DNA from: Paraburkholderia humisilvae | GTDB lineage: Bacteria; Pseudomonadota; Gammaproteobacteria; Burkholderiales; Burkholderiaceae | Length of the DNA: 64,000 nt | Direction of reading: 5' to 3' | Assembly: GCF_902859855.1 (NCBI RefSeq) | Contig: NZ_CADIKH010000008.1 | Coordinates: 62,001 to 126,000 of the forward strand | In this document: in pieces, positions 30,731 through 39,460 of the stretch | Layout of the letters: each line of letters starts with the position of its first letter | Position numbering within the stretch: the stretch's first letter is position 1 | Translations under genes and position numbers: made by a program | Notes under the pieces: generated by a model | Told to the model about the DNA's origin: nothing | The model's database searches: none | Seen by the model: the letters and a program-made list of their open reading frames with translations, nothing else

Positions 30731-30769
30731 AAGGGAAGCTGGCTGGGGAAGCAAAGCTTCCCTTTTTGT
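30731..30769 (+). terminator. Intrinsic terminator after the second tRNA-Gly
   Basis: 10-bp stem AAGGGAAGCT (30731-30740) with AGCTTCCCTT (30755-30764), followed by TTTGTTT. It lies six bases after the tRNA. Confidence 0.85.
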
Positions 30770-30869
30770 TTGGCAGGTTTTTTGGCAGGCCAGTAGGCCA
30801 ATGCACATTATCTGCGGACCGTTGCGCGTGCAACCTTTGGCAACGTGATGGATTCCGTAGTCCGCTTAC

Positions 30870-30943
30870 GGCGCGATAGCAAAGCGGTTATGCAGCGGCC
30901 TGCAAAGCCGTGTAGGCCGGTTCGACTCCGGCTCGCGCCTCCA
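30870..30943 (+). tRNA. tRNA-Cys (GCA)
   Basis: 74 bases ending in CCA. The acceptor GGCGCGA pairs with TCGCGCC, the anticodon loop CTGCAAA gives GCA and GTTCGACTC is the T arm. It follows the terminator of the Gly pair, so it may have its own promoter, not clearly visible. Confidence 0.95.
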
Positions 30944-30950
30944 GAAAGAA

Positions 30951-30989
30951 AAAGCCCCGATCAAGTGATGAACTGATCGGGGCTTTTGC
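30951..30989 (+). terminator. Intrinsic terminator after tRNA-Cys
   Basis: 13-bp stem AAAGCCCCGATCA (30951-30963) with TGATCGGGGCTTT (30974-30986), then T-rich sequence. Confidence 0.88.
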
Positions 30990-31058
30990 ATTGGCGTAAC
31001 GGTATTGGCGTATCTTATCGCGCACGCGGTGTCAGCGTGTCCCATATCAAAGCTCACC

Positions 31059-31553
31059 ATGTCCGACTCACAGCAATCCGATACAAAACCGGCGCCACAA
31101 TTCGACTGGCGCTGGAAAGCCTTCGACGATCTGACGAACGTCGAGGTCTACGAGATGCTGGCCGCGCGCGCTGCGGTCTTCGTTATCGAGCAGAACTGTC
31201 TATACGGCGATATCGACGGGCTCGATCGCGACGCATGGCATCTGTTGGCGTACAGTTCGGACGCGCCGGGCGCGACGCTCGCCGGTTATTTGCGCGTGCT
31301 GCTGCCCGATGCCGAAGAAGCGGATATCCGCATCGGTCGCGTGTTGACCACGGCCGCGTTTCGCGGCGTCGGTCTTGGCAAAGCGATGCTCGAGCGTACG
31401 CTGAGCCACATCTACGCGCAGTGGCCGGGCACCCCGATACGCTTGCATGCGCAGGCGCATTTGCAGGCGTTTTACGGCGCGTACGGCTTCGAGCCGATGT
31501 CGGATGTGCATGAGGAAGACGGCATCCCGCATATCTGGATGCGTTCGACCTGA
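31059..31553 (+). CDS. GNAT acetyltransferase, ElaA-like
   Basis: 164 residues. The order FDWRWKAFDDLTNVEVYEML, AARAAVFVIEQNCLYGDIDG, AGYLRVLLPD and IGRVLTTAAFRGVGLGKAML matches ElaA; the last motif is the acetyl-CoA pyrophosphate loop (RGVGLGKA). HAQAHLQAFYGAYGFE is the C-terminal GNAT strand-helix. The substrate is unknown. The start at 31059 is preferred over a frame opening at 31005. It stands alone after the tRNA cluster. Confidence 0.9.
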   Translation: MSDSQQSDTKPAPQFDWRWKAFDDLTNVEVYEMLAARAAVFVIEQNCLYGDIDGLDRDAWHLLAYSSDAPGATLAGYLRVLLPDAEEADIRIGRVLTTAAFRGVGLGKAMLERTLSHIYAQWPGTPIRLHAQAHLQAFYGAYGFEPMSDVHEEDGIPHIWMRST

Positions 31554-31615
31554 ACGAAGCGCGCGCGAACGGCGCTTTCGTTCGCGCAATGAGCGCACCG
31601 CGGTACGTGCGAACC

Positions 31616-32518
31616 TTATCGCGTCCCGTGCGCGGATCGCGGTTGCGCGGCGGACGGCGCTGTGCCCGGCCGCGCGCCCGCGCCCGGCCTCGCGGTGCGC
31701 TCATTGCGCAAACGTCCGCGCGCCGACAAGCGCATCCAGTGACGCAGCGCGATCAGCGCGCCAATGACGCTCATCATCGACCCTGGAATCCACAGCAGCA
31801 GGCCGCCGATCTGTTGATCGCGCATCGGGCTCAACCATGTAAACGCGCGGCCGCAGATCGAATAGACGGGATACAGTTCGTGCGTCGAAAAGAAGATAAA
31901 GGCGCCGAGCAGAATCTGCGGCGGAATCGCGGCGATCACGATCAGAATGCGTCGCCCTGGCGAGAGCCGTGCGGGCGGCGCCGGACGCGGGTCGAGCACG
32001 AGCCACCAGAACATCAGTCCGTCGATCGCCATGCTCCAGTTCATCACGCGATAGAGGCGCCAGTCGATCATCGCGACGAAGTGAATCGGCGACAGCAGCC
32101 AGAAATAGATCAGGCCGACGAACAATACGACTGCGACGACCGGGTGCAGCAGCACATCGAGCGTCATGCGCACATAGCGTGTCTGCAACGCGGGCCGCAC
32201 AAAGCGCTGCCGCCAGTTAAACGGAATGCCCGCGCGCAGCGCCGCGCCCGGGTACGACAGCGCGATGAAAAACGGCCCGAGATGATGCAGCACCAGATGC
32301 TGCGCGCGATGCATGAAGAATTCGTGCTCGAAGAAATAATCGAGCCGCGTGTGCAGCACGACGTACAACGCACCAAGCCCGAACCAGAACGACAATTGCC
32401 GCGCGAACGACACCTTTGCCTTGCGCGCGCCGCGCGCGAACAGCACGGCGGCCACGAGCATCACGATCACGACCGTCGGTGACGGTTCCCATGGTTCGAG
32501 CCAGTAGAGCGGGTTCAT
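31616..32518 (-). CDS. ctaG: Cytochrome c oxidase assembly protein, Caa3_CtaG family
   Basis: 300 residues with about seven membrane segments. The family (Pfam Caa3_CtaG) helps insert copper into cytochrome c oxidase. Conserved motifs include histidines in MHRAQHLVLHHLGPFFIAL and the residues LLSPIHFVAM. The C-terminal 35 residues are Arg/Pro/Ala-rich and cytoplasmic. The start at 32518 (MNPLYWLEPWEPSPT) falls in the first unit of a 23-bp tandem repeat that fills the gap to the upstream PCuAC gene. A TTG nine bases upstream is also in frame. No good Shine-Dalgarno precedes either, so translation may depend on coupling from upstream (see the repeat). It is the third gene after SCO and PCuAC. 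Confidence 0.9.
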   Translation of the reverse strand: MNPLYWLEPWEPSPTVVIVMLVAAVLFARGARKAKVSFARQLSFWFGLGALYVVLHTRLDYFFEHEFFMHRAQHLVLHHLGPFFIALSYPGAALRAGIPFNWRQRFVRPALQTRYVRMTLDVLLHPVVAVVLFVGLIYFWLLSPIHFVAMIDWRLYRVMNWSMAIDGLMFWWLVLDPRPAPPARLSPGRRILIVIAAIPPQILLGAFIFFSTHELYPVYSICGRAFTWLSPMRDQQIGGLLLWIPGSMMSVIGALIALRHWMRLSARGRLRNERTARPGAGARPGTAPSAAQPRSAHGTR

Positions 32519-32617
32519 CGCGGACAAAGGAGCGGGTTCATCGCAGACAAAGGAACGGGTTCATCGCGGACAATGGAACGGGTTCATCGCGGACAAAGGA
32601 CCAGGTTCATCGCGACC
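32509..32617 (-). repeat. 23-bp tandem repeat creating four chained mini-ORFs before ctaG
   Basis: Four full 23-bp units (32509-32531, 32532-32554, 32555-32577, 32578-32600) and a fifth partial unit (to about 32617) differ by one to three bases. Each contains GCGATGAACC on the minus strand. The ATGs at 32610, 32587, 32564 and 32541 each open an 8-codon frame (MNLVLCPR, MNPFHCPR, MNPFLCLR, MNPLLCPR) that ends in TGA overlapping the next unit's ATG (ATGA). The last one feeds into the ctaG ATG at 32518. The repeat looks like a tandem duplication of the ctaG translation start. Confidence 0.9.
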
Positions 32618-32618
32618 A

Positions 32619-33110
32619 TCAGTTAGCCTGCGCCGGCGATTTCACCGGAAACGCCGTATCGACCGTTTCACCGTCCGAGAAGTGCAGCTTCAGATGTACG
32701 GTGTCGCCCGGCGCGATCTTGCGTTTCGCCTCTTCAAGCATCACGTGATACCCGCCTGGCGAAATCTGCGCTTCACCGTGCGCGGGCACCGTTAGCTTGT
32801 CGACCATCACCATCTTTTGCGTCGAGCCGCTCGACACCGTTTGATGCAACATCGCGCTGCCGTAGTCGCTGCTCGTGATGTCGACGAGGTCGATCGGCTT
32901 GTCGCTGTGATTGGCGAGCGTCGCATAGCCGGCGGCCGGCAGATTGTTCGGCAGCCAGCGCACCCACGCGTTTTTCACGGTGATCGCGTCCGCGGCGCCC
33001 GCCGCGTGAGCCGGCGCGCCGGCGGCAAACATCAGCGCGAATGCGAGGGCGCCTGCAAACGCAGATGCGGTGACGCGTCGATCGCGATGCATTGAACTCA
33101 GTGGTCGCAT
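32619..33110 (-). CDS. PCuAC family periplasmic copper chaperone
   Basis: 163 residues from the ATG at 33110; ATGs at 33155 and 33092 are alternatives, the last giving a compact signal peptide (MHRDRRVTASAFAGALAFAL). A signal peptide with cleavage near APAHA-AG exports it. The copper-binding motif H-x10-M-x21-H-x-M is intact (His in AMLHQTV, Met in QKMVMV, His and Met in GGYHVML). PCuAC delivers copper(I) to the CuA site of oxidases together with SCO, encoded directly upstream. Its stop lies 8 bases before the first repeat ATG. Confidence 0.92.
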   Translation of the reverse strand: MRPLSSMHRDRRVTASAFAGALAFALMFAAGAPAHAAGAADAITVKNAWVRWLPNNLPAAGYATLANHSDKPIDLVDITSSDYGSAMLHQTVSSGSTQKMVMVDKLTVPAHGEAQISPGGYHVMLEEAKRKIAPGDTVHLKLHFSDGETVDTAFPVKSPAQAN

Positions 33111-33167
33111 GTTGTTGGTCGTCGTGGGAAGAGGAAGGGCATCAGGGAAGGGCATCCGCGCAATCCG

Positions 33168-33878
33168 TCAGGAATGAACCTCAATAATACGGCGCAGATC
33201 CTGCGCGATCTGGTCCGGCGTGTCCTGGTCGGTGGCCAGCAGCCGCGCGTGGCCCTGCGCATCGAAAATATAGACAGCCGAACTATGCGTCACGTCGTAG
33301 TTGCCGTTCGGGTCGCGCTTTTCCATCTGATACGCGACGCGATAGCGTTGCGCGAGCGCTTCGATCTGCCCGTCGCTACCGGTGAGTCCGCGCGCATGCT
33401 GCGCATCGAACGCGCCGACGTAGTCGTGCAATGCCTGCGGCGTATCGCGCGCAGGGTCAACGCTCACGAACAGAATGCGCACTTGCTGTGCATCCGGGCC
33501 GAGCTTGCCGAGCACTTGCATCAATCGCGCCATCGTCTCCGGGCATACGTCTGGGCAATGGGTGTAGCCAAAGTAGACCAGCGTCGTGTCGCCTTTAAAT
33601 GTACCGGCCGTGATCGGTTTGCCATCGTCGCCGGTGAGTGAGAACTCGAGGTCGGGCAGGTGGCCGGTGACGTTGGTCAACTGCCACGGCGCCTCCTCGT
33701 GCGAGCAGCCGGCAAGCGCGCCCGCCGCGCATAGCGCGACAGTGAGCGCGGCGACGCAACGTGCGAGCGACGATCGTGCTGTGCGTGGTCGCGACGCGCT
33801 GGTTGTCGGAATGACGTTTGCTGAATGCACGGCATCCGAACGCGCGCATGAAAAACCGGGGAACAAAGGCTTTACCAC
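33168..33878 (-). CDS. SCO1/SenC/PrrC copper-binding lipoprotein
   Basis: 236 residues. The hydrophobic segment ends in a lipobox (LAGC), so the mature protein is anchored at the outer face of the inner membrane. The thioredoxin-like domain has the copper ligands: CPDVC in YTHCPDVCPETM and a distal His in YDVTHSSAVYIF. SCO reduces or metallates the CuA centre of cytochrome oxidase. The N-terminus before the signal helix is unusually long; a GTG at 33830 (VHSANVIPTTS) may be the true start. First gene of the SCO-PCuAC-ctaG set. Confidence 0.93.
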   Translation of the reverse strand: MVKPLFPGFSCARSDAVHSANVIPTTSASRPRTARSSLARCVAALTVALCAAGALAGCSHEEAPWQLTNVTGHLPDLEFSLTGDDGKPITAGTFKGDTTLVYFGYTHCPDVCPETMARLMQVLGKLGPDAQQVRILFVSVDPARDTPQALHDYVGAFDAQHARGLTGSDGQIEALAQRYRVAYQMEKRDPNGNYDVTHSSAVYIFDAQGHARLLATDQDTPDQIAQDLRRIIEVHS

Positions 33879-34328
33879 CGACTCGATTTATCCAGATTCA
33901 TCGGGGACCCGCGGGCCGGCACCGCGCGTTGGACGAGTCCATTCGAAGCAGAATCGACAACAATGCGGCTCGCGGCAGAGGCAGAAACTCTAGCGCAATT
34001 TCGCTTCACGCGCCGTGTGTCGACCGCCTGTTGAGGCGGCCGAGGCAATATGACGCAGCGTCTGAAAGCCGGGTGAAGTCGGATTGTTCCGCTTTTGAAC
34101 GAAATTCACCGATGACGTATGAGACAAACGCGGGGACAAACGCGGAGGCGGACGCAGCGCAGACACCGGCCCAAACATAGGTACGAACATGGGTACACAC
34201 ACAGAGACCCTCACGCGCGCAAACCCGCCGACGTGCGAGCGAGCCCCGGCGTCTCGATTAATCGACCGATGCGCGGTAAGATGCGCACACTTTTCCGGCT
34301 GAAAGCGGCTGAAAGGCAAGACGATCCA
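33879..34328 (+). other. 450-bp divergent gap between the SCO gene and otsB
   Basis: No convincing gene is seen. It contains a 10-base direct repeat (ACAAACGCGG, twice, around 34127-34146) and must hold promoters for both directions, but no clear -35/-10 pair stands out. The in-frame extension of otsB to 34119 lacks family similarity. Confidence 0.5.
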
Positions 34329-35078
34329 ATGCAAGCACCTCCCGCAATCCTCGCCCCAACCGAATACGCGTTTTTCTTCGACTTCGACGGCACACTCGTC
34401 GAACTGGCGCCGACGCCCGACGGCGTGCTTGTGCAGGCGGAAACGCCGGCGTTGCTGACCAGCTTACGCGGCCTGACCTCCAGCGCGGTGGCAATCGTGT
34501 CGGGGCGCGGCATCGACAGCATCGACGGTTTTCTGCGCATGCCGGATCTGCCGGTCGCGGGGCTGCATGGCGCCGAGCGGCGCGATGCGAACGGCGACAC
34601 GCAGCGCATCGGCTTTAACGACGACCGGCTGCTGCGCATGGAGCAGGTGCTCGCGGATGTCGTCAACGCGAATCCGGGCATGCTGCTCGAGATCAAGGGC
34701 GCGTCGCTCGCGTTGCACTATCGCAATGCGCCGGACCGCGAGCCGACCGCGCGCGCCGCGACCGCGCGCCTGGTTGCCGACTACCCGGGTGCGTATGTGC
34801 TGCAGCCCGGCAAGATGGTCTACGAGATCAAGCCGAAGGACGTCGACAAGGGCCGCGCGCTGCGCGCGTTTCTCGACGAGCCGCCATTCGCGGGCCGCAA
34901 GCCGGTGTTCGCCGGCGACGATCTGACCGACGAAAAAGGCTTTGCGGTCGTGAACGAATATGGCGGTGTGTCGATCAAGGTCGGCGGCGGCGATTCGATC
35001 GCGCGCACGCGGCTCGAGTCGGTCAGCGCACTGCACGCATGGCTCGCGGCGGTGATCGCGGCGGCGCGCGGCGCATGA
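34329..35078 (+). CDS. otsB: Trehalose-6-phosphate phosphatase
   Basis: 249 residues, HAD superfamily. YAFFFDFDGTLVELAP carries the nucleophilic aspartates, AIVSGRGI is motif II region, and FAGDDLTDEKGFAVVNEYGG is motif IV for Mg2+. It dephosphorylates the product of OtsA to trehalose, a stress protectant. It precedes otsA by 79 bases; the two form a trehalose operon. Confidence 0.96.
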   Translation: MQAPPAILAPTEYAFFFDFDGTLVELAPTPDGVLVQAETPALLTSLRGLTSSAVAIVSGRGIDSIDGFLRMPDLPVAGLHGAERRDANGDTQRIGFNDDRLLRMEQVLADVVNANPGMLLEIKGASLALHYRNAPDREPTARAATARLVADYPGAYVLQPGKMVYEIKPKDVDKGRALRAFLDEPPFAGRKPVFAGDDLTDEKGFAVVNEYGGVSIKVGGGDSIARTRLESVSALHAWLAAVIAAARGA

Positions 35079-35157
35079 AGCGGCTGCCGGCCCTCTCGTG
35101 TTCCATGCTGCGGCCGTCCGCTCCGCGCCAACGTCTTCAATCGGGGAGCCGCGCGTC

Positions 35158-36627
35158 ATGAGCCGCCTCATCATCGTTTCGAACCGTGTCGCGCCGATCT
35201 CCGAAGGCGGTCCCGCGGCGGGCGGCCTGGCGGTCGGCGTCTACGACGCGCTGAAGGAAACCGGCGGCATGTGGTTCGGCTGGAGCGGCGACGTGCTTGC
35301 CGCGGGGCAGCCGCAGATCAAGCTCGAAGAACGCGGCCCGGTGACCTTCGCCACGATCGGTCTCGTGCGGCGCGACTACGATCAGTACTACCGCGGCTTT
35401 TCGAATGCGACCCTATGGCCCGCGTTTCACTACCGCGCTGATCTGCTGCAGTACGACCGTCACGAGTTCGAAGGCTATGGCCGCGTGAACGCGTGGCTTG
35501 CGCAACAGCTGGTACCACTGCTGCGCGCCGACGACGTGATCTGGGTGCACGACTATCATCTGATCCCGTTCGCCCACGCCTTGCGCGCGGCGGGCGTCGC
35601 GAACCGCATCGGCTTTTTCCTGCACATTCCGTTTCCCGCATCGCAAGTGCTGCTGGCCGTGCCGCCGCATCGCGCGCTGGTCGAAGCGCTATGCTCGTTC
35701 GACCTGCTTGGCTTTCAGACGGCGCCCGATTTGCGATCGTTCTGCGATTACATCGTCAACGAAGCGAATGGCAGCGTCGATGCGCGGCCCGCAGTGGCTG
35801 CCGAGCCCGTTCTGATCCATGCATTCGGACGCACGCTGCGCGCGGCCGCCTACCCGATCGGCGTCTATCCGGACGAAATCGCCGAACTCGCGAAAGCCGG
35901 CGAGCGCGGCAAGCCGGTGCGCACGATGAAGGCCACGCTGCACAAGCGCAAGCTGATCATGAGCGTCGACCGGCTCGACTACTCGAAAGGGCTGGTCGAG
36001 CGCTTCCGGGCGTTCGAGCGGCTGCTCGACCATGCACCGGCGCAGCGCAACAACGTGTCGTTCCTGCAGATTGCGCCGCCCACGCGGGCCGACATGCACG
36101 CCTATCAGGAGATCCGGCTGCAGCTCGAAAGCGAATCGGGGCGTATCAACGGCCGCTTTGCGGAACTCGACTGGACACCGATCCTCTATATTCACCGCCA
36201 ATACGAGCGCTCAGTGCTGGCCGCGCTGTTCCGCACCGCGCATGTCGGCTATGTGACGCCGCTGCGCGACGGGATGAATCTGGTTGCGAAAGAATATGTG
36301 TCCGCTCAGGACCCGGAGGACCCGGGCGTGCTGGTGCTGTCGCGCTTCGCGGGCGCCGCGCAGGAGCTGACTGGTGCGCTGATCGTGAACCCGGTCGATA
36401 TCGACGGGATGGCCGACGCGCTCGCCGTGGCGTTGTCGATGCCGCTCGCGGAGCGGCAGGCGCGGCATCGGGACATGATCGCCCAATTGCGCGAGAACAA
36501 TGTGTCGGTGTGGCGCGACAACTTCATGCGCGACTTGCAGCGCGTAGAACCGTTGCCGAATGCCGATCACACATCGCAGGCGCCGCATCGCGAAGACCGG
36601 GCCGGTGTGACGAACCAAGCTGTGTGA
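35158..36627 (+). CDS. otsA: Trehalose-6-phosphate synthase (GT20)
   Basis: 489 residues. OtsA joins UDP-glucose and glucose 6-phosphate. Motifs: MSRLIIVSNRVAPI at the N-terminus, MWFGWSGDV, VWVHDYHLIPFAHALR, MSVDRLDYSKGLVERFRAF (phosphate-binding Arg and Lys) and TPLRDGMNLVAKEYVSAQ (nucleotide-sugar Glu/Asp region). The Shine-Dalgarno GGGGAG lies about 13 bases upstream. A bidirectional terminator separates it from the convergent ABC gene. Confidence 0.97.
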   Translation: MSRLIIVSNRVAPISEGGPAAGGLAVGVYDALKETGGMWFGWSGDVLAAGQPQIKLEERGPVTFATIGLVRRDYDQYYRGFSNATLWPAFHYRADLLQYDRHEFEGYGRVNAWLAQQLVPLLRADDVIWVHDYHLIPFAHALRAAGVANRIGFFLHIPFPASQVLLAVPPHRALVEALCSFDLLGFQTAPDLRSFCDYIVNEANGSVDARPAVAAEPVLIHAFGRTLRAAAYPIGVYPDEIAELAKAGERGKPVRTMKATLHKRKLIMSVDRLDYSKGLVERFRAFERLLDHAPAQRNNVSFLQIAPPTRADMHAYQEIRLQLESESGRINGRFAELDWTPILYIHRQYERSVLAALFRTAHVGYVTPLRDGMNLVAKEYVSAQDPEDPGVLVLSRFAGAAQELTGALIVNPVDIDGMADALAVALSMPLAERQARHRDMIAQLRENNVSVWRDNFMRDLQRVEPLPNADHTSQAPHREDRAGVTNQAV

Positions 36628-36648
36628 AAGGCGCTGCCGCCAAAACAG

Positions 36649-36689
36649 AATGCCGCTTCGAATCGCACGGTTCGAAGCGGCATTTTTTT
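36649..36689. terminator. Bidirectional terminator between otsA and the ABC exporter
   Basis: 14-bp perfect stem (AATGCCGCTTCGAA 36649-36662 with TTCGAAGCGGCATT 36671-36684), 8-base loop and TTTTT on the plus side. It ends otsA; the A residues before the stem on the plus strand make it usable for the minus-strand ABC gene too. Confidence 0.88.
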
Positions 36690-36725
36690 GATCGGGCGCC
36701 TGAGGGGCGAGCGCGTCGCCCGTCG

Positions 36726-38564
36726 TCAAGCCACGTGCTGTTCGTCGATCTTCTTGCTGCCGCCGACATGCAGCGTCGAGGTCCTGCCGTACTGCTTCGC
36801 CAGCAGATCGCGATAGAGGCCTGGGCGATTGCGCAGCTCTTCCGGGGTGCCGTCGTCGATCACCTTGCCGGCGCTCATCACGATGATCCGGTCGAAATTA
36901 TGCAGCGTCGACAGCCGGTGCGCGATCGCGACCACCGTGCGGCCGACCATCAGGCGGTCGAGTGCCTTCTGGATCGCCTCTTCCGAAGCGCTGTCGAGCG
37001 CGGAGGTCGCTTCGTCGAGCAGCAGGATCGGCGAGTCTTTCAGAATCGCGCGCGCGATGGCGATGCGCTGCCGCTGGCCGCCCGACAGCTTCACGCCGCG
37101 GTCGCCGACGATCGTATCGAAGCCGTCCGGCATCGCTTCGATGAAGTCCGTGCAGCGCGCATCGCGCGCGGCCGCGAGCACTTCTTCGCGCGACGCGTCG
37201 GGCCGACCGTACGCGATGTTTTCGTAGACCGTCCGATGCAGTAGCGAAATGTCCTGCGGCACCAGCGCGATCGCATGACGCAAGCTGTCTTGCGTGATCG
37301 AGCCGATGTCCTGGCCGTCGATCTTGATCTGCCCGCCTTGCGGTTCGTAAAAGCGCTGCAGCAGCGCGAGCACGGTCGACTTGCCGGCGCCGGATTTGCC
37401 GATCAGGCCAACCCGCTGGCCCGGCTCGATATTCAGATCGAAGTGGTCGAGAATCGGCCGGCGGCGCGGGTACGCGAACGTGACCTGCTCGAAGGCGACG
37501 CGGCCGCCTTGTGGAACGAGTTCGCTCGCGTCGTTGCGATCCGGCATGCCGTGCGGTTCGAGCAGCGTCTTCACCGCTTCGGCCAGACGCGCGACGTGCT
37601 GCGTGACGTCGACGAGCGCAACCGCGAGGTCGCGCGTGCCGTGCAGGATCGTGAAGCCGAGCGAGCTGACCAGCACGATGTCGCCGGAGGTCGCGCGGCC
37701 GTGATCCCATAGCCACAGCGCCCAGCCAAGCAGCCCTGCGGACAGCAGCGCGGTGACCACCGCGTGCAGCAGACGCAGCCGCTCCAGATACAGCAGACTC
37801 TTCTGCCGGGCGTCCATTTCGGCCTTGACGGTCGCGCCGAAGCGCTTCTGCTCGCGAAACGTCATGCCGAACGCGCGCACCAGCGCCATATTGCCGATTA
37901 CGTCGACGAGCTCGCCGTCGACCGCCGCGGCCCGCGACGCGAAATTCTGGTGACGGGCCGAGCCGCGCTTCGCAAGCCGATACAGCACGATCGCGAGGAC
38001 CGCCGAGCAGCTAAGCAGTGCGGCGGCCATCACCGGATTCACCGTGACGATCATCACGATCGCGCCGAGCACCGCGATGCAAGGCGGCAGCACGTTCCAC
38101 GCGGTGGTGTTTTCGGCCGTGTACACCGCGTTCGACGTCGCGGTGATCCGGCTGGCGAGCGTCCCCGGTTGCTTTTCGGCGTAATAGGTCGGCGAATGGC
38201 CACTCAGATACTGGAACAGGTCGCGGCGCAAGTCACCGGTAACGGCGACGAACGTGTGCGCGGCAAACCAGCCGCCGACCCGCCACAGCAGGTTGTCCGC
38301 GGCGATCAGGCCGACCAGGACCGCGAACGCGCCCCACAGCGGCCCGGGATGATGCCGCCCCTGGCTCAGCACGTCGATCAGATGTTTGATCGCGTATTGC
38401 GACGCGAGCGCGCAGCCGACCGCGGCGAACACGCTGCAGAGAACCACCGTATGCGCGAACGGATGGCGGCGGATGAAGCGAAAAAGGAACGCAAGCGGCC
38501 GGTCCGCATAGCTCGCAAGCTTTGCGTTATGGGCATTACGCTGGGCAATGGTGAGATGTTCCAA
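36726..38564 (-). CDS. ABC exporter, fused membrane and ATPase domains
   Basis: 612 residues. The N-terminal membrane domain has about six helices (residues 35-310, with TLASRITATSNAVYTAENTT near the coupling region). The ATPase domain has Walker A (GLIGKSGAGKST), signature (LSGGQRQRIAIARA), Walker B (ILLLDEATSALD) and the H loop (AIAHRLST). It is a homodimeric type IV exporter of the MsbA/ATM1 kind; the substrate cannot be read from the sequence. Lipids, peptides or glycans are possible given the glycosyltransferase gene beyond it, which is transcribed the other way. Confidence 0.93.
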   Translation of the reverse strand: MEHLTIAQRNAHNAKLASYADRPLAFLFRFIRRHPFAHTVVLCSVFAAVGCALASQYAIKHLIDVLSQGRHHPGPLWGAFAVLVGLIAADNLLWRVGGWFAAHTFVAVTGDLRRDLFQYLSGHSPTYYAEKQPGTLASRITATSNAVYTAENTTAWNVLPPCIAVLGAIVMIVTVNPVMAAALLSCSAVLAIVLYRLAKRGSARHQNFASRAAAVDGELVDVIGNMALVRAFGMTFREQKRFGATVKAEMDARQKSLLYLERLRLLHAVVTALLSAGLLGWALWLWDHGRATSGDIVLVSSLGFTILHGTRDLAVALVDVTQHVARLAEAVKTLLEPHGMPDRNDASELVPQGGRVAFEQVTFAYPRRRPILDHFDLNIEPGQRVGLIGKSGAGKSTVLALLQRFYEPQGGQIKIDGQDIGSITQDSLRHAIALVPQDISLLHRTVYENIAYGRPDASREEVLAAARDARCTDFIEAMPDGFDTIVGDRGVKLSGGQRQRIAIARAILKDSPILLLDEATSALDSASEEAIQKALDRLMVGRTVVAIAHRLSTLHNFDRIIVMSAGKVIDDGTPEELRNRPGLYRDLLAKQYGRTSTLHVGGSKKIDEQHVA

Positions 38565-39460
38565 TTGTGCGTGCTGTCGAAAGTCGGGTTAGCTCATCGG
38601 TCACGGGTGGCCTCGTAACACAGCGTAGGTTCCGCATTGTAAACATGCAAAAGCGAATTCGGACCGCGGAAAGTCGAATTGCGTCGGCCTTGCGCGCGAT
38701 TCATTTCAAGATAACTCGTATGACGCGTCCTCCGGCTGGGGCCGCCACCCGGTTTGGTCTGACGAGTGGTACGAGATTTTTCGGGATATAATTACAGTTT
38801 GCATTCAATCGGGCTACGGGGCAGGCGTGACGTGGCGCGTGAGTGACAAAACCGCGGACGAGACTGCGTGACACCGCGCTGCGCAGACATGATTCGCGAG
38901 CACGTATAGAAACGTTATACGCGTCGAAGCACAAACGAGGCCCGCGCGAAGGCATTTCCGGGATCGGAAAAGAATGCGGCGCCGCGCCCGGCCATTGGAA
39001 AGCGTAGCGCGGGCGAATATGGGTTGCCACATTGAAAACTGCACCTGAGATCGCATTTACCGGACTCTGAAACCGCGCCGCCACGGCTTGCGCGGCTACC
39101 CGGTCCCAATGTAGAACTGTCTTAGAAAACAAGGGGTTGCAAAGTGTTTCCCCTTTGTAACAACGTAAAGTCTTTGAAATGTTCGGGCGCTTTGATCGAG
39201 GTGGCATTGATAATGCGTGCTCGGTCAGCCCAGGATGACTGACATTTGTCAACGGCTGTGCTTGCGGCGCGTTTACCGCGAATGCAGTGGGTGACGGTGG
39301 CGAGTCCTGGCGTCCCTACCAGGCGATCCATCGCAGGATTTCTCTCGGAAGAAGCAGGTGTGTGCCAGCGTCGAATCTGGCCATGCAACCTTGGCGAGCA
39401 CGCGAGTCGCTTTTACAAACTGCAGTTACTTAGCCTGATCTTTTACGAGGAGTTGTCCCC
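38565..39460 (+). other. Nearly 900-bp gap upstream of the glycosyltransferase gene
   Basis: I see no gene I can support. It contains a TATAAT (38787-38792) with a poor -35, and a sigma-54-like element TGGCATTGATAATGC (39202-39216, GG and GC 10 bases apart) about 245 bases before the glycosyltransferase start. An open minus-strand frame (38701-39252, 183 codons) has no recognisable family and unconvincing composition. The base composition is lower in GC than the flanking genes. Confidence 0.5.

Noticed and set aside
32509..32617. Could the 23-bp repeats be a CRISPR array?
   Set aside because: The units abut without spacers and overlap a gene start; no cas genes are present.
34119..34328. N-terminal extension of otsB
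   Set aside because: The sequence before MQAPPAILAP has no family similarity and consists of Arg/Thr/His runs; the ATG at 34329 gives the normal N-terminus.
38701..39252. 183-codon minus-strand frame in the gap before the glycosyltransferase
   Set aside because: No family motif, no Shine-Dalgarno, irregular composition.
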